From Marinobacterium nitratireducens (GTDB lineage: Bacteria > Pseudomonadota > Gammaproteobacteria > Pseudomonadales > Balneatricaceae), in contig NZ_BMLT01000006.1 in the NCBI RefSeq assembly GCF_014645375.1, forward strand, positions 333,399 through 397,398: 64,000 nt of DNA, in the 5' to 3' direction. Both the position numbers and the translations under genes were made by a program. The notes below the pieces were generated by a model. It saw nothing but the letters and a program-made list of their open reading frames with translations, made no database searches and was not told where the DNA came from. Below are positions 55,893 to 64,000 of this stretch, one piece after another. The first letter of the stretch is position 1; each line of letters begins with the position of its first letter.

Positions 55893-58169
55893 ATGTCTCG
55901 AGAACTGGATAAAGATGCACTTGCCTATCATCGCGCCGAGCCCGCCGGCAAGCTGGCGATCGTCGCAACCAAACCGATGGCAACCCAGCGCGATCTGGCG
56001 CTGGCCTATTCGCCCGGGGTGGCCGCGGCCTGCAACGAGATCGTGCGCGACCCGGTCGAATCCTACACCGTTACGGCACGGGGCAACCTGGTGGGCGTTA
56101 TCTCCAACGGCACCGCGGTGCTGGGGCTGGGCGCCATCGGCGCACTGGCATCGAAGCCGGTAATGGAGGGCAAGGCGGTACTGTTCAAGAAATTTTCCAA
56201 TATCGATGTCTTCGATATCGAGATCGACGAGAGGGATCCGCAGGCCTTCATCGAAACCGTCGCCCGCCTCGAACCGACCTTCGGCGGTATCAACCTCGAG
56301 GATATCAAGGCGCCGGAGTGTTTCATCATCGAGAAAGCGCTGAAGGAGCGCATGAAGATCCCGGTGTTTCACGATGATCAGCACGGTACGGCCATTGTTG
56401 CCGGTGCGGCGGTTTACAATGCGCTGCGCGTCGTCGGCAAGGATATTGGCGAGGTCAAGCTGGTGGTCTCCGGCGCCGGGGCCGCGGCGCTGTCCTGTAC
56501 CGACCTGCTGGTCAACATGGGACTGAAAAAGGAGAACATCTGGCTCACCGATATCGCCGGCGTGGTCTACAAGGGCCGCGCCGAGGAGATGGACGAATAC
56601 AAGGCCCGTTACGCCCAGGATACCGATGCCCGCACCCTCGATGACGTGATCGGCGGCGCCGATCTGTTTCTTGGACTGTCGGCACCGGGGGTGCTGAAAC
56701 CGGCGATGGTCGAGAAGATGGCCGAACGGCCGATCATCCTGGCGATGGCCAACCCGGTGCCCGAGATTTTGCCGGACGAGGCCAGGGCGGTGCGTCCCGA
56801 CGTCATCATGGCGACCGGCCGCTCCGACTATCCCAACCAGGTCAACAACGTGCTCTGTTTCCCGTTCATCTTCCGCGGCGCCCTGGACTGCGGCGCCACC
56901 ACCATCAACGAGGAGATGAAGGTAGCCTGCGTCAAGGCGCTGGCGGAGCTGGCGATGGCGGAGCCGGTCGATCGTGTGCAGAAAGCCTACGCCGGCGAGC
57001 CGATGCGCTTTGGTCCGGAATACCTGATTCCGAAACCCTTCGATCCGCGACTGATCTTCGTGGTGGCGCCGGCGGTGGCGCAGGCGGCGATGGAAACCGG
57101 CGTCGCGACCCGGCCGATCGCGGACCTCGATGCCTACCGCGCCAGCCTGGCGCGTTACGCCTACCGCACGTCCGAGGTGATGGGTCCGATCCTGGAGCAC
57201 GCCAAACGTTCGCCCAAGCGCGTGGTTTTCGCCGAGGGGGAAAGCAGCCGGGTGCTGATGGCGGTGCAGCAGGTGGTCGACGAGAGGCTGGCGCAGCCGA
57301 TACTGGTCGGCGATCGCTCCCGCATTCTTCAGCGCATCGAGAACCTGCAGCTGCGGATCCGCGATGGTCAGGACATCCGCATCGTCGATCCCCAGGGCGG
57401 TGACTGGTACGAGCCCTATCTGACGGACTTCAGCGCCCGCATGGGGCGCAAGGGCATTTCCCCCGACGAAGCGCGCGGCATCATGCATTCCGACAAGACC
57501 GCGATCGCTGCAATGATGTGTCTGCGCGGCGATGCCGACGCCATGCTGTGCGGCGCCCACGGTCGTTTCCGCGTGCATCTGGCCACCATCGAAGGCCTGA
57601 TCGACCGCTCCGAGGGCGTTGGCCAGTTCTCGACGGTCACGGCCCTGAATCTGCCGGCCAGCACCGTCTTCATCTGCGATTCGCACGTCAATCCCGACCC
57701 CAGCACCGAGGAGGTGGTGCAGGCTACGCTACTGGCTGCCGAGGAGGTCCGCCGTTTCGGCATCAAGCCAAAGGTGGCGTTGCTGTCGAGTTCGAACTTC
57801 GGGACCAACGATCTGCCGGACGCCCGCAAGATGCGCGAAGCCAGAGCACTGCTCGCCGCCGAGGCGCCGGATCTGATCGTCGACGGCGAGATGCACGCCG
57901 ACAGCGCGCTGTCCGAGGATCTGCGCAGCAAGGTGTTCCCGGATTCGGTGCTGCGTGGTCAGGCCAATCTGCTGGTCATGCCCAATGTCGAGGCGGCGCA
58001 TATCGCTTATGGTCTGCTCAAGACCCTCGGCAGCGGCATCGCCATCGGCCCGATTCTGCTCGGCGCCAGTCAGCCGGTGCATATCCTGTCGCAGAGCAGC
58101 ACGGTGCGCGGCATATTCAACATGACGGCGGTGGCCGTCGCCGGGGTGCAGAGCGAGAGTCGGGGCTAG
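55893..58169 (+). CDS. maeB: NADP-dependent malic enzyme MaeB with phosphotransacetylase-like domain
   Basis: A 758-aa fusion: malic enzyme (residues about 1-430; [57 protein letters not shown] dinucleotide loop) and a C-terminal phosphate-acetyltransferase-like regulatory domain ([52 protein letters not shown]). It converts malate to pyruvate, CO2 and NADPH; the C-terminal domain usually confers acetyl-CoA control. ATG 55893 has AGAGGA 7 bases upstream. It follows the lyase-like pair, suggesting a shared acetyl-CoA/C4-acid node. Confidence 0.94.
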   Translation: MSRELDKDALAYHRAEPAGKLAIVATKPMATQRDLALAYSPGVAAACNEIVRDPVESYTVTARGNLVGVISNGTAVLGLGAIGALASKPVMEGKAVLFKKFSNIDVFDIEIDERDPQAFIETVARLEPTFGGINLEDIKAPECFIIEKALKERMKIPVFHDDQHGTAIVAGAAVYNALRVVGKDIGEVKLVVSGAGAAALSCTDLLVNMGLKKENIWLTDIAGVVYKGRAEEMDEYKARYAQDTDARTLDDVIGGADLFLGLSAPGVLKPAMVEKMAERPIILAMANPVPEILPDEARAVRPDVIMATGRSDYPNQVNNVLCFPFIFRGALDCGATTINEEMKVACVKALAELAMAEPVDRVQKAYAGEPMRFGPEYLIPKPFDPRLIFVVAPAVAQAAMETGVATRPIADLDAYRASLARYAYRTSEVMGPILEHAKRSPKRVVFAEGESSRVLMAVQQVVDERLAQPILVGDRSRILQRIENLQLRIRDGQDIRIVDPQGGDWYEPYLTDFSARMGRKGISPDEARGIMHSDKTAIAAMMCLRGDADAMLCGAHGRFRVHLATIEGLIDRSEGVGQFSTVTALNLPASTVFICDSHVNPDPSTEEVVQATLLAAEEVRRFGIKPKVALLSSSNFGTNDLPDARKMREARALLAAEAPDLIVDGEMHADSALSEDLRSKVFPDSVLRGQANLLVMPNVEAAHIAYGLLKTLGSGIAIGPILLGASQPVHILSQSSTVRGIFNMTAVAVAGVQSESRG

Positions 58170-58207
58170 CCCCCGGTTTTCTTTGATCATCTGATAGAGA
58201 GGCAGCT

Positions 58208-58687
58208 ATGCCCGGACAAGACAGAGAGACGGCACTGCGTTTCCTGGCCGAACCGGCCGATGTGAATTTCGGTGGCAAGGTTCATGGCGGTGCGGTGATG
58301 AAGTGGATAGACCTCGCGGCCTACGCCTGTGCCGCCGGCTGGAGCGGGCGCTACTGCATTACGGCCTACGCCGGCGGTATTCGCTTCGTGCGGCCGATCC
58401 ATGTCGGCAGCATCGTTGAGGTGATGGCCAGGGTCATCTACACCGGCCGTACCTCCATGCACATCGGCATCGAGGTGAGGGCCGGCGACCCGACCACCAC
58501 CGACCGTGAACGCACCACCCACTGTATCGTCATCATGGTTGCGGTGGACAGATCCGGAATGCCGGTGCCGGTGCCCGAGTGGGTGCCTGAGAGCGAAAAG
58601 GACAAGGAGCTGCGGGAGTCCGCCATCAGGCTGATGGAAATGCGCAAGAAGATCGGCGCCGAAATGGAAGCACACCTCGAGCTCTGA
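58208..58687 (+). CDS. Hotdog-fold acyl-CoA thioesterase (YciA/BFIT type)
   Basis: A 159-aa thioesterase. AEPADVNFGGKVHGGAVMKWIDLAAYACAAGWSG is the hotdog helix region with the catalytic Asp (IDLAAY) and the HGG loop; AYAGGIRFVRPIHVGSIVEVMARVIYTGRTSMHIGIEV is the sheet. The acidic C-terminal helix (KDKELRESAIRLMEMRKKI) is normal for the cytosolic type. It hydrolyses acyl-CoA, here possibly to relieve CoA sequestration next to acyl-CoA-metabolising genes. It is 38 bp behind maeB. Confidence 0.88.
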   Translation: MPGQDRETALRFLAEPADVNFGGKVHGGAVMKWIDLAAYACAAGWSGRYCITAYAGGIRFVRPIHVGSIVEVMARVIYTGRTSMHIGIEVRAGDPTTTDRERTTHCIVIMVAVDRSGMPVPVPEWVPESEKDKELRESAIRLMEMRKKIGAEMEAHLEL

Positions 58688-58691
58688 GCCG

Positions 58692-58719
58692 GGCTCCTGC
58701 GTCGATAGTCGCAGGAGCC
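58692..58719. terminator. Bidirectional hairpin between convergent genes
   Basis: A perfect 10-bp stem GGCTCCTGCG / CGCAGGAGCC with an 8-base loop lies exactly between the thioesterase and PhnX-like stop codons. No T-run. Confidence 0.65.
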
Positions 58720-58739
58720 TCGTACCCGCAAGAGGCAGC

Positions 58740-59612
58740 CTAGGGCCGCTCGCCGTCTTCCAGCCGCGCCTCAATATCCTCGATGACCTGGGGCAGGTCG
58801 GCGACGCTGTCGATGACATAGTGGGCGCCACTGCGGTTCAGCTGACTGTAGGCCTGCTCACGCAGGCTGGCCCGGCGGTCATTCTTCAACGCACTCCAGG
58901 CTGGCATGTCCAGCCCGACGGCTGCGCCGGTCAGTGCGACCGCAACGGTCCAGACACCGGCATTCAGGCCCTCCTCGATACCGACAAGGCTGTCGTCCAC
59001 CCGAATGCAGGCAGCGAGGTGCTTGACGTCCAGCTGCAGCAGATTCTTCAGCGTCATGTGCGGCCAGGGCTGTCCGGCGCGAACGTCGCTGACACAGACG
59101 ATGCTATCCGGGTTGCACCCCTGTTCGGTGGCGCGGCCGAACAGGTCAGTCGCAATATCGCGGCCGTAATTGCAGTTACAGCCGACGCCAATGCCGCGGG
59201 ATTCGAGATAATGCAATGTCGGCAGCGCGCCGGGGATGAGCTGGGTACGCTCGGCAATAGCGTCGATCAACAGCGGCGCCAGTGCCTGATACAGGCGTTC
59301 CAGGTCATCCTCGGTCGGGGACGAGCCTGTTTGCCGTTGCCAGTGTTCGCGAATCCGGGGAGAATTCAACAACGCCGCGAGACTGATATCGTCGCAGTAG
59401 GGCGCGTGGTGGTTTGGCGCCAGGCTGTTGCCGGAGAAAAACGGAGCGGCGGCCCGGATTTCGTCGTCGGCGAGCTCGATACCCTGCTGCTGAAATAGCC
59501 GGATGCAGGCGTTTAGCGGCGCCCGGGCGCCGTAGTCGACCAGGGTGCCGGTCCAGTCGAAGATAACGGCCTCAACCGGACCGCTGTAAGCGCGTTGATA
59601 ACGATAATGCAT
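58740..59612 (-). CDS. PhnX-like HAD hydrolase lacking the Schiff-base lysine
   Basis: A 290-aa protein of the phosphonoacetaldehyde hydrolase family: FDWTGTLVDYGARAP (nucleophile Asp19), GCNCNYGRDIATDLFGRA, SDVRAGQPWPHMTLKNLLQLDV, GLNAGVWTVAVALTGAAVGLD and RSGAHYVIDSVADLPQVIEDIEARL can all be matched to PhnX. But the catalytic Lys (Lys53 in Bacillus cereus, about 41 residues after the nucleophile) is Ser60 in PFFSGNSLAPNHH, with no Lys nearby. The motif IV second Asp is Gly in VDDSLVGIEEG. It probably has another phosphatase or dehalogenase-like reaction. ATG 59612 follows AAGAGA; a longer frame reaches 59648. Confidence 0.75.
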   Translation of the reverse strand: MHYRYQRAYSGPVEAVIFDWTGTLVDYGARAPLNACIRLFQQQGIELADDEIRAAAPFFSGNSLAPNHHAPYCDDISLAALLNSPRIREHWQRQTGSSPTEDDLERLYQALAPLLIDAIAERTQLIPGALPTLHYLESRGIGVGCNCNYGRDIATDLFGRATEQGCNPDSIVCVSDVRAGQPWPHMTLKNLLQLDVKHLAACIRVDDSLVGIEEGLNAGVWTVAVALTGAAVGLDMPAWSALKNDRRASLREQAYSQLNRSGAHYVIDSVADLPQVIEDIEARLEDGERP

Positions 59613-59849
59613 GGGTTGTCTCTTCTTCTTGTCGGGGGATCCCGGCATCGACAGAAGTGTAGACCGGTTGCCGCGGAACAGGGCAAAAGACGAATTTTCT
59701 GCTATGTCCTTATAGGAGGGCCAATTTTTGCTACTAAGCCGCTATTCAGCTCGTCAGTGCTAGCGTACCGGCGCCTTTTAGTGTAATTAGTCGGCAGCCG
59801 GTCAGCGCTGTTGCCCGCCGCATTGAATAAAACTAACTGGAGTGTAAGA

Positions 59850-61385
59850 GTGCAGAGGATCCTGCCCGCCCTGGCCCTGCTGGGCGCCCTGATTCCGTCG
59901 GCGGCACTGGCCGCTTTCGGGTTCGACGATGTTACGGAAAAAGCCCGCAAGCTGGCATCCTCGCCCTATGAGGCGCCGGCGCAGATTCCGAAGTTCATGC
60001 AAACGCTCAGTTACGATGCCTACCAGAATATCCGCTTCGATGCCGAAAAGAGCCTGTGGCGCGAGAACGGTTCCCGCTTTCAGGTGATGATGGTGCCGCC
60101 GGGGCTGTTCTACCGGCATGCGGTGAAGCTCAACGTCATCGATTCCGAGGGGACCCACCCGATTGCCTTCCGCAAGAGCGATTTCACCTTCGCTGATCCG
60201 GAAGTCGCCAAGCGTGTGCCTGCCAATCTCGGCTACGCCGGTTTCAAACTGACCTATCCGCTCAAGGGCAAGCAGGAGCAGAACCAGTTCATGGTGTTTG
60301 CCGGTGCCAGCTACTTCCGCGGTGTCGGGCGCGACAACAGCTTCGGCATCTCGGCGCGCGGTCTGGCGATCGATACCGGGCTGTCGCGCGGCGAAGAGTT
60401 CCCGTCGTTTACCGAGTTCTGGCTGGAGCGCCCGGCCCCGGATGCGCATGCCATGACGTTCTATGGCCTGCTCGAGGGCGAGAGCGTCGCCGGCGCCTAC
60501 CGGTTCGCCGTCTACCCCGGCGAGGTTACGCGGCTGCAGGTGACGGCACGGCTGTTTCCCCGTGCCAGCGTCGAACTGCTCGGTGTGGCGCCACTGACCA
60601 GCATGTTCTACTACGGTGAAAACACCGGCCGGCCCCGCGGTGAATGGCGTGCTCAGGTACATGATTCCGACGGCCTGCAGATTCATAACGGCAGCAGCGG
60701 CGAGTGGCTCTGGCGCCCGCTGCTGAACCCGCGTGAGCTGCAGATGGACTATCTGATGACGGACAACGTCCGCGGCTTCGGATTGCTCCAGCGTGACCGC
60801 AACTTCGACGACTACCACGACCTTCAGGCCCGCTACGAACTGCGGCCGAGTGCCTGGGTCAAGACCGAAGGCGACTGGGGGCCGGGTCAGGTGGTCCTGG
60901 TGCAGCTGCCCACCGAAAACGAAACCAACGACAACATCGTCGCCTTCTGGCGGCCGCAAGAAAAGGTCGACGCGGGCCAGAACCTGGAGTACGCCTACGA
61001 AGTGCAGTTCGGCGCCGAGGGGCTTGGCGGCAACCCGATGGGGCAGGCGGTCAACACCTACGTCGGTGACGGCAGCATCATCGGCGGCGGCGCCGAGAAA
61101 GGCGCCTACCGGATTCTCGTCGACTTCAACGGCGGGGTGCTCGACAAGCAGCGGCCACGGGCGCCGGTACTGAGCCACGTGACAGCCATGGACGGCGGCG
61201 AGGTGCTCGAGCACTTCGTCGAATACAACGAGGCGCTCAAGGGCTGGCGCCTGTCGATGCTGGTGCGGCCGGCGCCGCGCAAGTCGCTGTCGCTGCGGGC
61301 TTTTCTGAGTCTCGGAGACGAAACGCTCACCGAAACCTGGAGCTACCGCCTGCCGGCAAACAACGATATCCGGATTGCGGAGTGA
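59850..61385 (+). CDS. opgG: Glucan biosynthesis protein G
   Basis: A 511-aa periplasmic protein. GTG 59850 is chosen because GGAG lies 7 bases upstream and the product then begins with a clean signal peptide (RILPALALLGALIPSAALAA). The MdoG beta-sandwich follows (FGFDDVTEKARKLASSPYEAP, ENGSRFQVMMVPPGLFY, FGISARGLAIDTG, SMFYYGENTGRPRGEWR, LMTDNVRGFGLLQRDRNFDDYHDL). It helps build or branch osmoregulated periplasmic beta-glucans. In one unit with a small ORF and opgH. Confidence 0.95.
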   Translation: MQRILPALALLGALIPSAALAAFGFDDVTEKARKLASSPYEAPAQIPKFMQTLSYDAYQNIRFDAEKSLWRENGSRFQVMMVPPGLFYRHAVKLNVIDSEGTHPIAFRKSDFTFADPEVAKRVPANLGYAGFKLTYPLKGKQEQNQFMVFAGASYFRGVGRDNSFGISARGLAIDTGLSRGEEFPSFTEFWLERPAPDAHAMTFYGLLEGESVAGAYRFAVYPGEVTRLQVTARLFPRASVELLGVAPLTSMFYYGENTGRPRGEWRAQVHDSDGLQIHNGSSGEWLWRPLLNPRELQMDYLMTDNVRGFGLLQRDRNFDDYHDLQARYELRPSAWVKTEGDWGPGQVVLVQLPTENETNDNIVAFWRPQEKVDAGQNLEYAYEVQFGAEGLGGNPMGQAVNTYVGDGSIIGGGAEKGAYRILVDFNGGVLDKQRPRAPVLSHVTAMDGGEVLEHFVEYNEALKGWRLSMLVRPAPRKSLSLRAFLSLGDETLTETWSYRLPANNDIRIAE

Positions 61386-61388
61386 TAC

Positions 61389-61643
61389 ATGGCCCGAACG
61401 CTGGGTGAGCATGCCCTGTCCCGAGTGCTTGAATACCTTGCCGCCAACGCAGTGGTGCTGAATGACGGACATACCCTGGTGGCGCTGCAGCTGGTGCAGG
61501 AGGGGCTGCAGCGGGGCGAAAAGGATCTGCTGGCCTGGGTCATGGACGAGCTGCCCGGACGCTTCGAACTGACTGTGCTGCCGTTGCCGCCGGTATCGCC
61601 GCGGCTCGAACGCGGCAGTATCGGCTACGGAAACGGCAAATGA
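61389..61643 (+). CDS. Small protein between opgG and opgH
   Basis: An 84-aa ORF starting 3 bases after the opgG stop and overlapping the opgH start by 4 bases (ATGA), so its translation is coupled to both. Sequence: an alpha-helical first part (LGEHALSRVLEYLAANAVVLNDGHTLVALQLVQEGLQRGEKDLLAWVMDEL), then a Pro-rich tail. No signal peptide or membrane helix. I do not recognise a family; the tight packing argues that it is real. Confidence 0.65.
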   Translation: MARTLGEHALSRVLEYLAANAVVLNDGHTLVALQLVQEGLQRGEKDLLAWVMDELPGRFELTVLPLPPVSPRLERGSIGYGNGK

Positions 61644-63757
61644 GCGGGCCGGCCAGGAACCTGGATGCCGCCGTGCTGCGGCCGGCTCGCTGGCGACTGC
61701 GCGCCTGGCTGCGACGCACTCTGCTGACGCTCATCGTCGTATCCCAGGCACTGGTCGGCGCCTACTATATGGCTTCGGTGCTGCCGTACCACGGCGGCAA
61801 CCTGCTGGAGCAGGCGCTGATCGCGCTCTTTACCCTGCTGTTTACCTGGATCAGCATCGGTTTCTGGATTGGCCTTTACGGCTTCTGGCTGCGCCGTATC
61901 GGCGGCGATCCCAAGTCGCTGCTGCGGCGCTACCCCGACAGTGTGCTCGCGGATACGCCGCTGGCGCGCACAGCGGTGGTGATGCCGATCTACAACGAGC
62001 CTGTCAATCGCTGTCTCGGCGGGCTGCGCGCCATCTACCGATCGCTCGAGCGCAGCGGGCAGATTCAGCACTTCGACTTTTACATTCTCTCGGACAGTCG
62101 CGACCCCGATGTCTGGCTGTCGGAACAGGCGGCCTGGCAGCGGCTGTGCGACGAGCTGGGGGCATCGGGACGCCTGTTCTATCGTCGTCGTACCCTCAAC
62201 ATGAACTACAAGAGCGGCAACGTCGCCGACTTTCTGCGCCGCTGGGGCCGTGCCTACGAGTACATGGCGGTGATGGATGCCGACAGCCTGATGGAAGGCG
62301 ATACCCTGGTGAAGATGGTACGCCTGATGCAGTGCGAGCCCCGCGTCGGCATACTGCAGAGCTGCCCAACCATCATCAACGGGCAGTCACTGTTCGCGCG
62401 GGTTCAGCAGTTCGCCAATCAGGTGTACGGGCCGCTGTTCAGCACAGGTCTTGCGGCGATGCAGCTCGGCGAGGCGGCGTTCTGGGGGCACAATGCCCTG
62501 ATCCGCACCGAGCCGTTCATGCGCCATTGCGGGTTGCCGCATCTGCGTGGGCCGGGGCTGTTCAGCGGCCCCATTGCCAGTCACGATTTCGTCGAGGCCG
62601 CCTTTATGGGGCGGGCCGGCTACGAGGTCTGGCTGGAGCCCGATCTCGGGGGCAGCTACGAGGAGTCGCCGCCAAGTCTGGTGGATGAGCTGACCCGCGA
62701 CAAGCGCTGGGCCAAGGGCAATCTTCAGCACCTATGGCTGATGCTGTTCGAGCGCCGTCTTCGCATGGCGCACCGGATGGCGTTTCTCAACGGCATACTG
62801 TCGTACGTGGCGTCGCCGCTGTGGTTCGCGTTTCTGGTGCTCACCACCATCGAGACCACGAAACTGGTGCTATGGCCACCGAACTATTTTCCTGACCAGC
62901 ACAGCCTGTTTCCGCTGTGGCCCGAATGGCATCCGGAATGGGCTATCGGTCTGGCAACCAGTGTCGTGTTTCTGCTGTTCTTCCCCAAGCTGCTGGCGCT
63001 GATCGACGTGCTGCTGAGCGGACGGCGCCGGGCCCATGGCGGTTTTTTCCGCCTGCTGCTCAGTACCATCGGTGAAATCCTGGTGTCGGCGTTGCTGGCG
63101 CCGATCCGGATGCTGGCCCACACCCGCTACGTACTCGAGGCGCTGTTCAACGTGACGCTGCGCTGGGCGGGTCAGAACCGCAGCGACGAAACGACCTGGA
63201 CAGCGGCGCTGCTGAGTCAGGCGCCGGGCTCGCTGGTGGCGGCGGCCTGGTCCGGGTTTGCCTTCTGGCTCGATCCCATGTTCTTCATCTGGTCGCTGCC
63301 CGTGGCGCTGCCATTGCTGCTCGCCGCGCCGACGTCGGTGATCCTGAGTCGCACCGGTCTGGGCCAGGCGCTGCGCCGTGCCGGCATTCTGCTGGTGCCG
63401 GAGGAGAAAAACGGCTCGCCACTGCTTGCCGACCTGGCCGGACACAGTATTCTGCCGGAGCCGGGCGAGGGCGAGTCGGCGGTGGTGCGGGCGGTGCTGG
63501 ACCCGGTGATGAACCGGGTGCATCAGGCGACGGCGCGCTCCCACGGTGGCGGGGCCAAGCACCAGCGTCTGAAGCAACTGCGTCAGCATTGCCTCGACCA
63601 CGGGCCGGATAGCCTGAGTCGTGCCGAGAAAAACCTGCTGCTGACCGATCGTGAAAGCCTCGGCTGGCTCCATGCCCGCGCCTGGCGAGCACCGATCGGC
63701 AGTTTCTGGGGGCAGGCGATCGATAATCGTATCCGTCGAATCTGGCCGGATAGTTGA
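61640..63757 (+). CDS. opgH: Glucans biosynthesis glucosyltransferase H
   Basis: A 705-aa inner-membrane family 2 glucosyltransferase. Membrane helices flank a cytoplasmic GT-A domain with VVMPIYNEPVNRC, YILSDSRDPDVW, AVMDADSLMEGDTL (DxD), and the processive signature RDKRWAKGNLQHLWLM ([Q/R]xxRW). Several C-terminal helices form the translocation channel. It polymerises UDP-glucose into beta-1,2-glucan and exports it to OpgG. A little shorter than E. coli OpgH (about 850 aa), lacking most of the N-terminal cytoplasmic extension. Confidence 0.95.
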   Translation: MSGPARNLDAAVLRPARWRLRAWLRRTLLTLIVVSQALVGAYYMASVLPYHGGNLLEQALIALFTLLFTWISIGFWIGLYGFWLRRIGGDPKSLLRRYPDSVLADTPLARTAVVMPIYNEPVNRCLGGLRAIYRSLERSGQIQHFDFYILSDSRDPDVWLSEQAAWQRLCDELGASGRLFYRRRTLNMNYKSGNVADFLRRWGRAYEYMAVMDADSLMEGDTLVKMVRLMQCEPRVGILQSCPTIINGQSLFARVQQFANQVYGPLFSTGLAAMQLGEAAFWGHNALIRTEPFMRHCGLPHLRGPGLFSGPIASHDFVEAAFMGRAGYEVWLEPDLGGSYEESPPSLVDELTRDKRWAKGNLQHLWLMLFERRLRMAHRMAFLNGILSYVASPLWFAFLVLTTIETTKLVLWPPNYFPDQHSLFPLWPEWHPEWAIGLATSVVFLLFFPKLLALIDVLLSGRRRAHGGFFRLLLSTIGEILVSALLAPIRMLAHTRYVLEALFNVTLRWAGQNRSDETTWTAALLSQAPGSLVAAAWSGFAFWLDPMFFIWSLPVALPLLLAAPTSVILSRTGLGQALRRAGILLVPEEKNGSPLLADLAGHSILPEPGEGESAVVRAVLDPVMNRVHQATARSHGGGAKHQRLKQLRQHCLDHGPDSLSRAEKNLLLTDRESLGWLHARAWRAPIGSFWGQAIDNRIRRIWPDS

Positions 63758-63761
63758 GGGC

Positions 63762-63823
63762 GGTAAGTGGTGAGTTGTAAGTAGTGAGTGGTGAGTGGTA
63801 AGTGGTAAGTGGTGAGTGGTGAG
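63762..63823. repeat. Heptad array GTRAGTG
   Basis: About eight units of GTGAGTG and GTAAGTG mixed, starting 5 bases after the opgH stop codon. Confidence 0.9.
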
Positions 63824-63937
63824 GCGTCAAGCGTCAGGCGTAAGGGGCGGCGGCCGATAGAGGTGTAGGAGCTCGCTCCGCGAGCGAATGAATGTTTCAG
63901 AAAACCGTTGACCGTGAATAGCGCGAAGCCATACTGA

Positions 63938-64000
63938 TTCACGCTTCACGCTTCACGCTTCACGCTTCACGCTTCACGCTTCACGCTTCACGCTTCACGC
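63938..64000. repeat. Heptad array TTCACGC (GTGAAGC on the minus strand), running off the window
   Basis: Nine perfect units up to the window edge, so the true length is unknown. As at 45407-45602, a GT-type array on one strand is followed by a related array on the other strand. Between them (about 63870-63890) lies GAGCTCGCTCCGCGAGCG, an ordinary REP-like palindrome. Confidence 0.95.

Overview
The window is a GC-rich (by eye about 63%) bacterial chromosome segment, most likely from a free-living, probably marine, gammaproteobacterium near the Pseudomonadales/Oceanospirillales. Signs of this are ptsP, a RIO-type kinase, a PA0069-type radical SAM protein, DUF1840, opgGH, a canonical CTGT-N8-ACAG LexA box and CrcZ-like sRNAs. 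I saw no rRNA or tRNA gene.

Layout. 1-10.9 kb: end of an NCS2 nucleobase permease, a cytosine/guanine-deaminase-like amidohydrolase, a TauE/SafE exporter, a secreted sialate O-acetylesterase-like protein, an MFS transporter, two class I methyltransferase-fold proteins, a RIO kinase and a secreted beta-propeller. 11.0-12.9 kb: an AT-rich island of integron gene cassettes on the minus strand with attC sites (one very like the Vibrio VCR type) but no integrase. Its cassettes encode an HNH/zinc-ribbon protein, a HEPN-motif protein and an unknown protein. 13.1-15.9 kb: a tandem duplication. Each copy has a sigma-54 promoter with TGTTACC/GGTAACA enhancer-like sites, a roughly 415-nt CrcZ-like RNA rich in AANAANAA motifs shown in hairpin loops, and a CTCGTCA heptad array. 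The second copy leads into an FMN-binding glutamate-synthase-like gene; the first ends in a truncated 5' fragment of the same gene. 17.7-22.7 kb: a LysR regulator, then a GcvR-like ACT protein, a sodium:solute symporter with a 40-aa companion, and creatinase. 23.2-28.9 kb: ptsP, mgtE, a soluble MgtE-N/CBS protein and a frameshifted mscS-type gene. 29-35.2 kb: the SOS-boxed radical SAM protein, an outer-membrane barrel, an SDR and acyl-CoA dehydrogenase pair facing an AraC-type regulator, and a VOC protein. 35.2-37.4 kb: damaged trkH and corA genes. 38.2-45.3 kb: a complete NAD-linked molybdenum formate dehydrogenase operon (fdsGBA-fdhD-fdsD) with a divergent ModE-like regulator. 45.6-50.8 kb: an MBL hydrolase, DUF1840, thiolase and a DmdC-type acyl-CoA dehydrogenase. 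51.7-58.7 kb: an unusual two-gene ATP-citrate-lyase-like system, then maeB and a hotdog thioesterase. 58.7-63.8 kb: a PhnX-like hydrolase lacking the Schiff-base lysine, then opgG, a small ORF and opgH.

How it fits together. The two CrcZ-like RNAs imply Hfq/Crc carbon catabolite control. Matching AANAANAA sites lie in the leaders of the creatinase, the symporter companion and the ATP-citrate-lyase-like gene, which suggests local targets. Formate dehydrogenase, malic enzyme and the lyase-like pair would supply NADH, NADPH and acetyl-CoA-type intermediates. Intergenic space is unusually repeat-rich: heptad arrays sharing a GTNA core, a 146-bp tandem repeat, GATGGGT inverted elements and several REP-like families.
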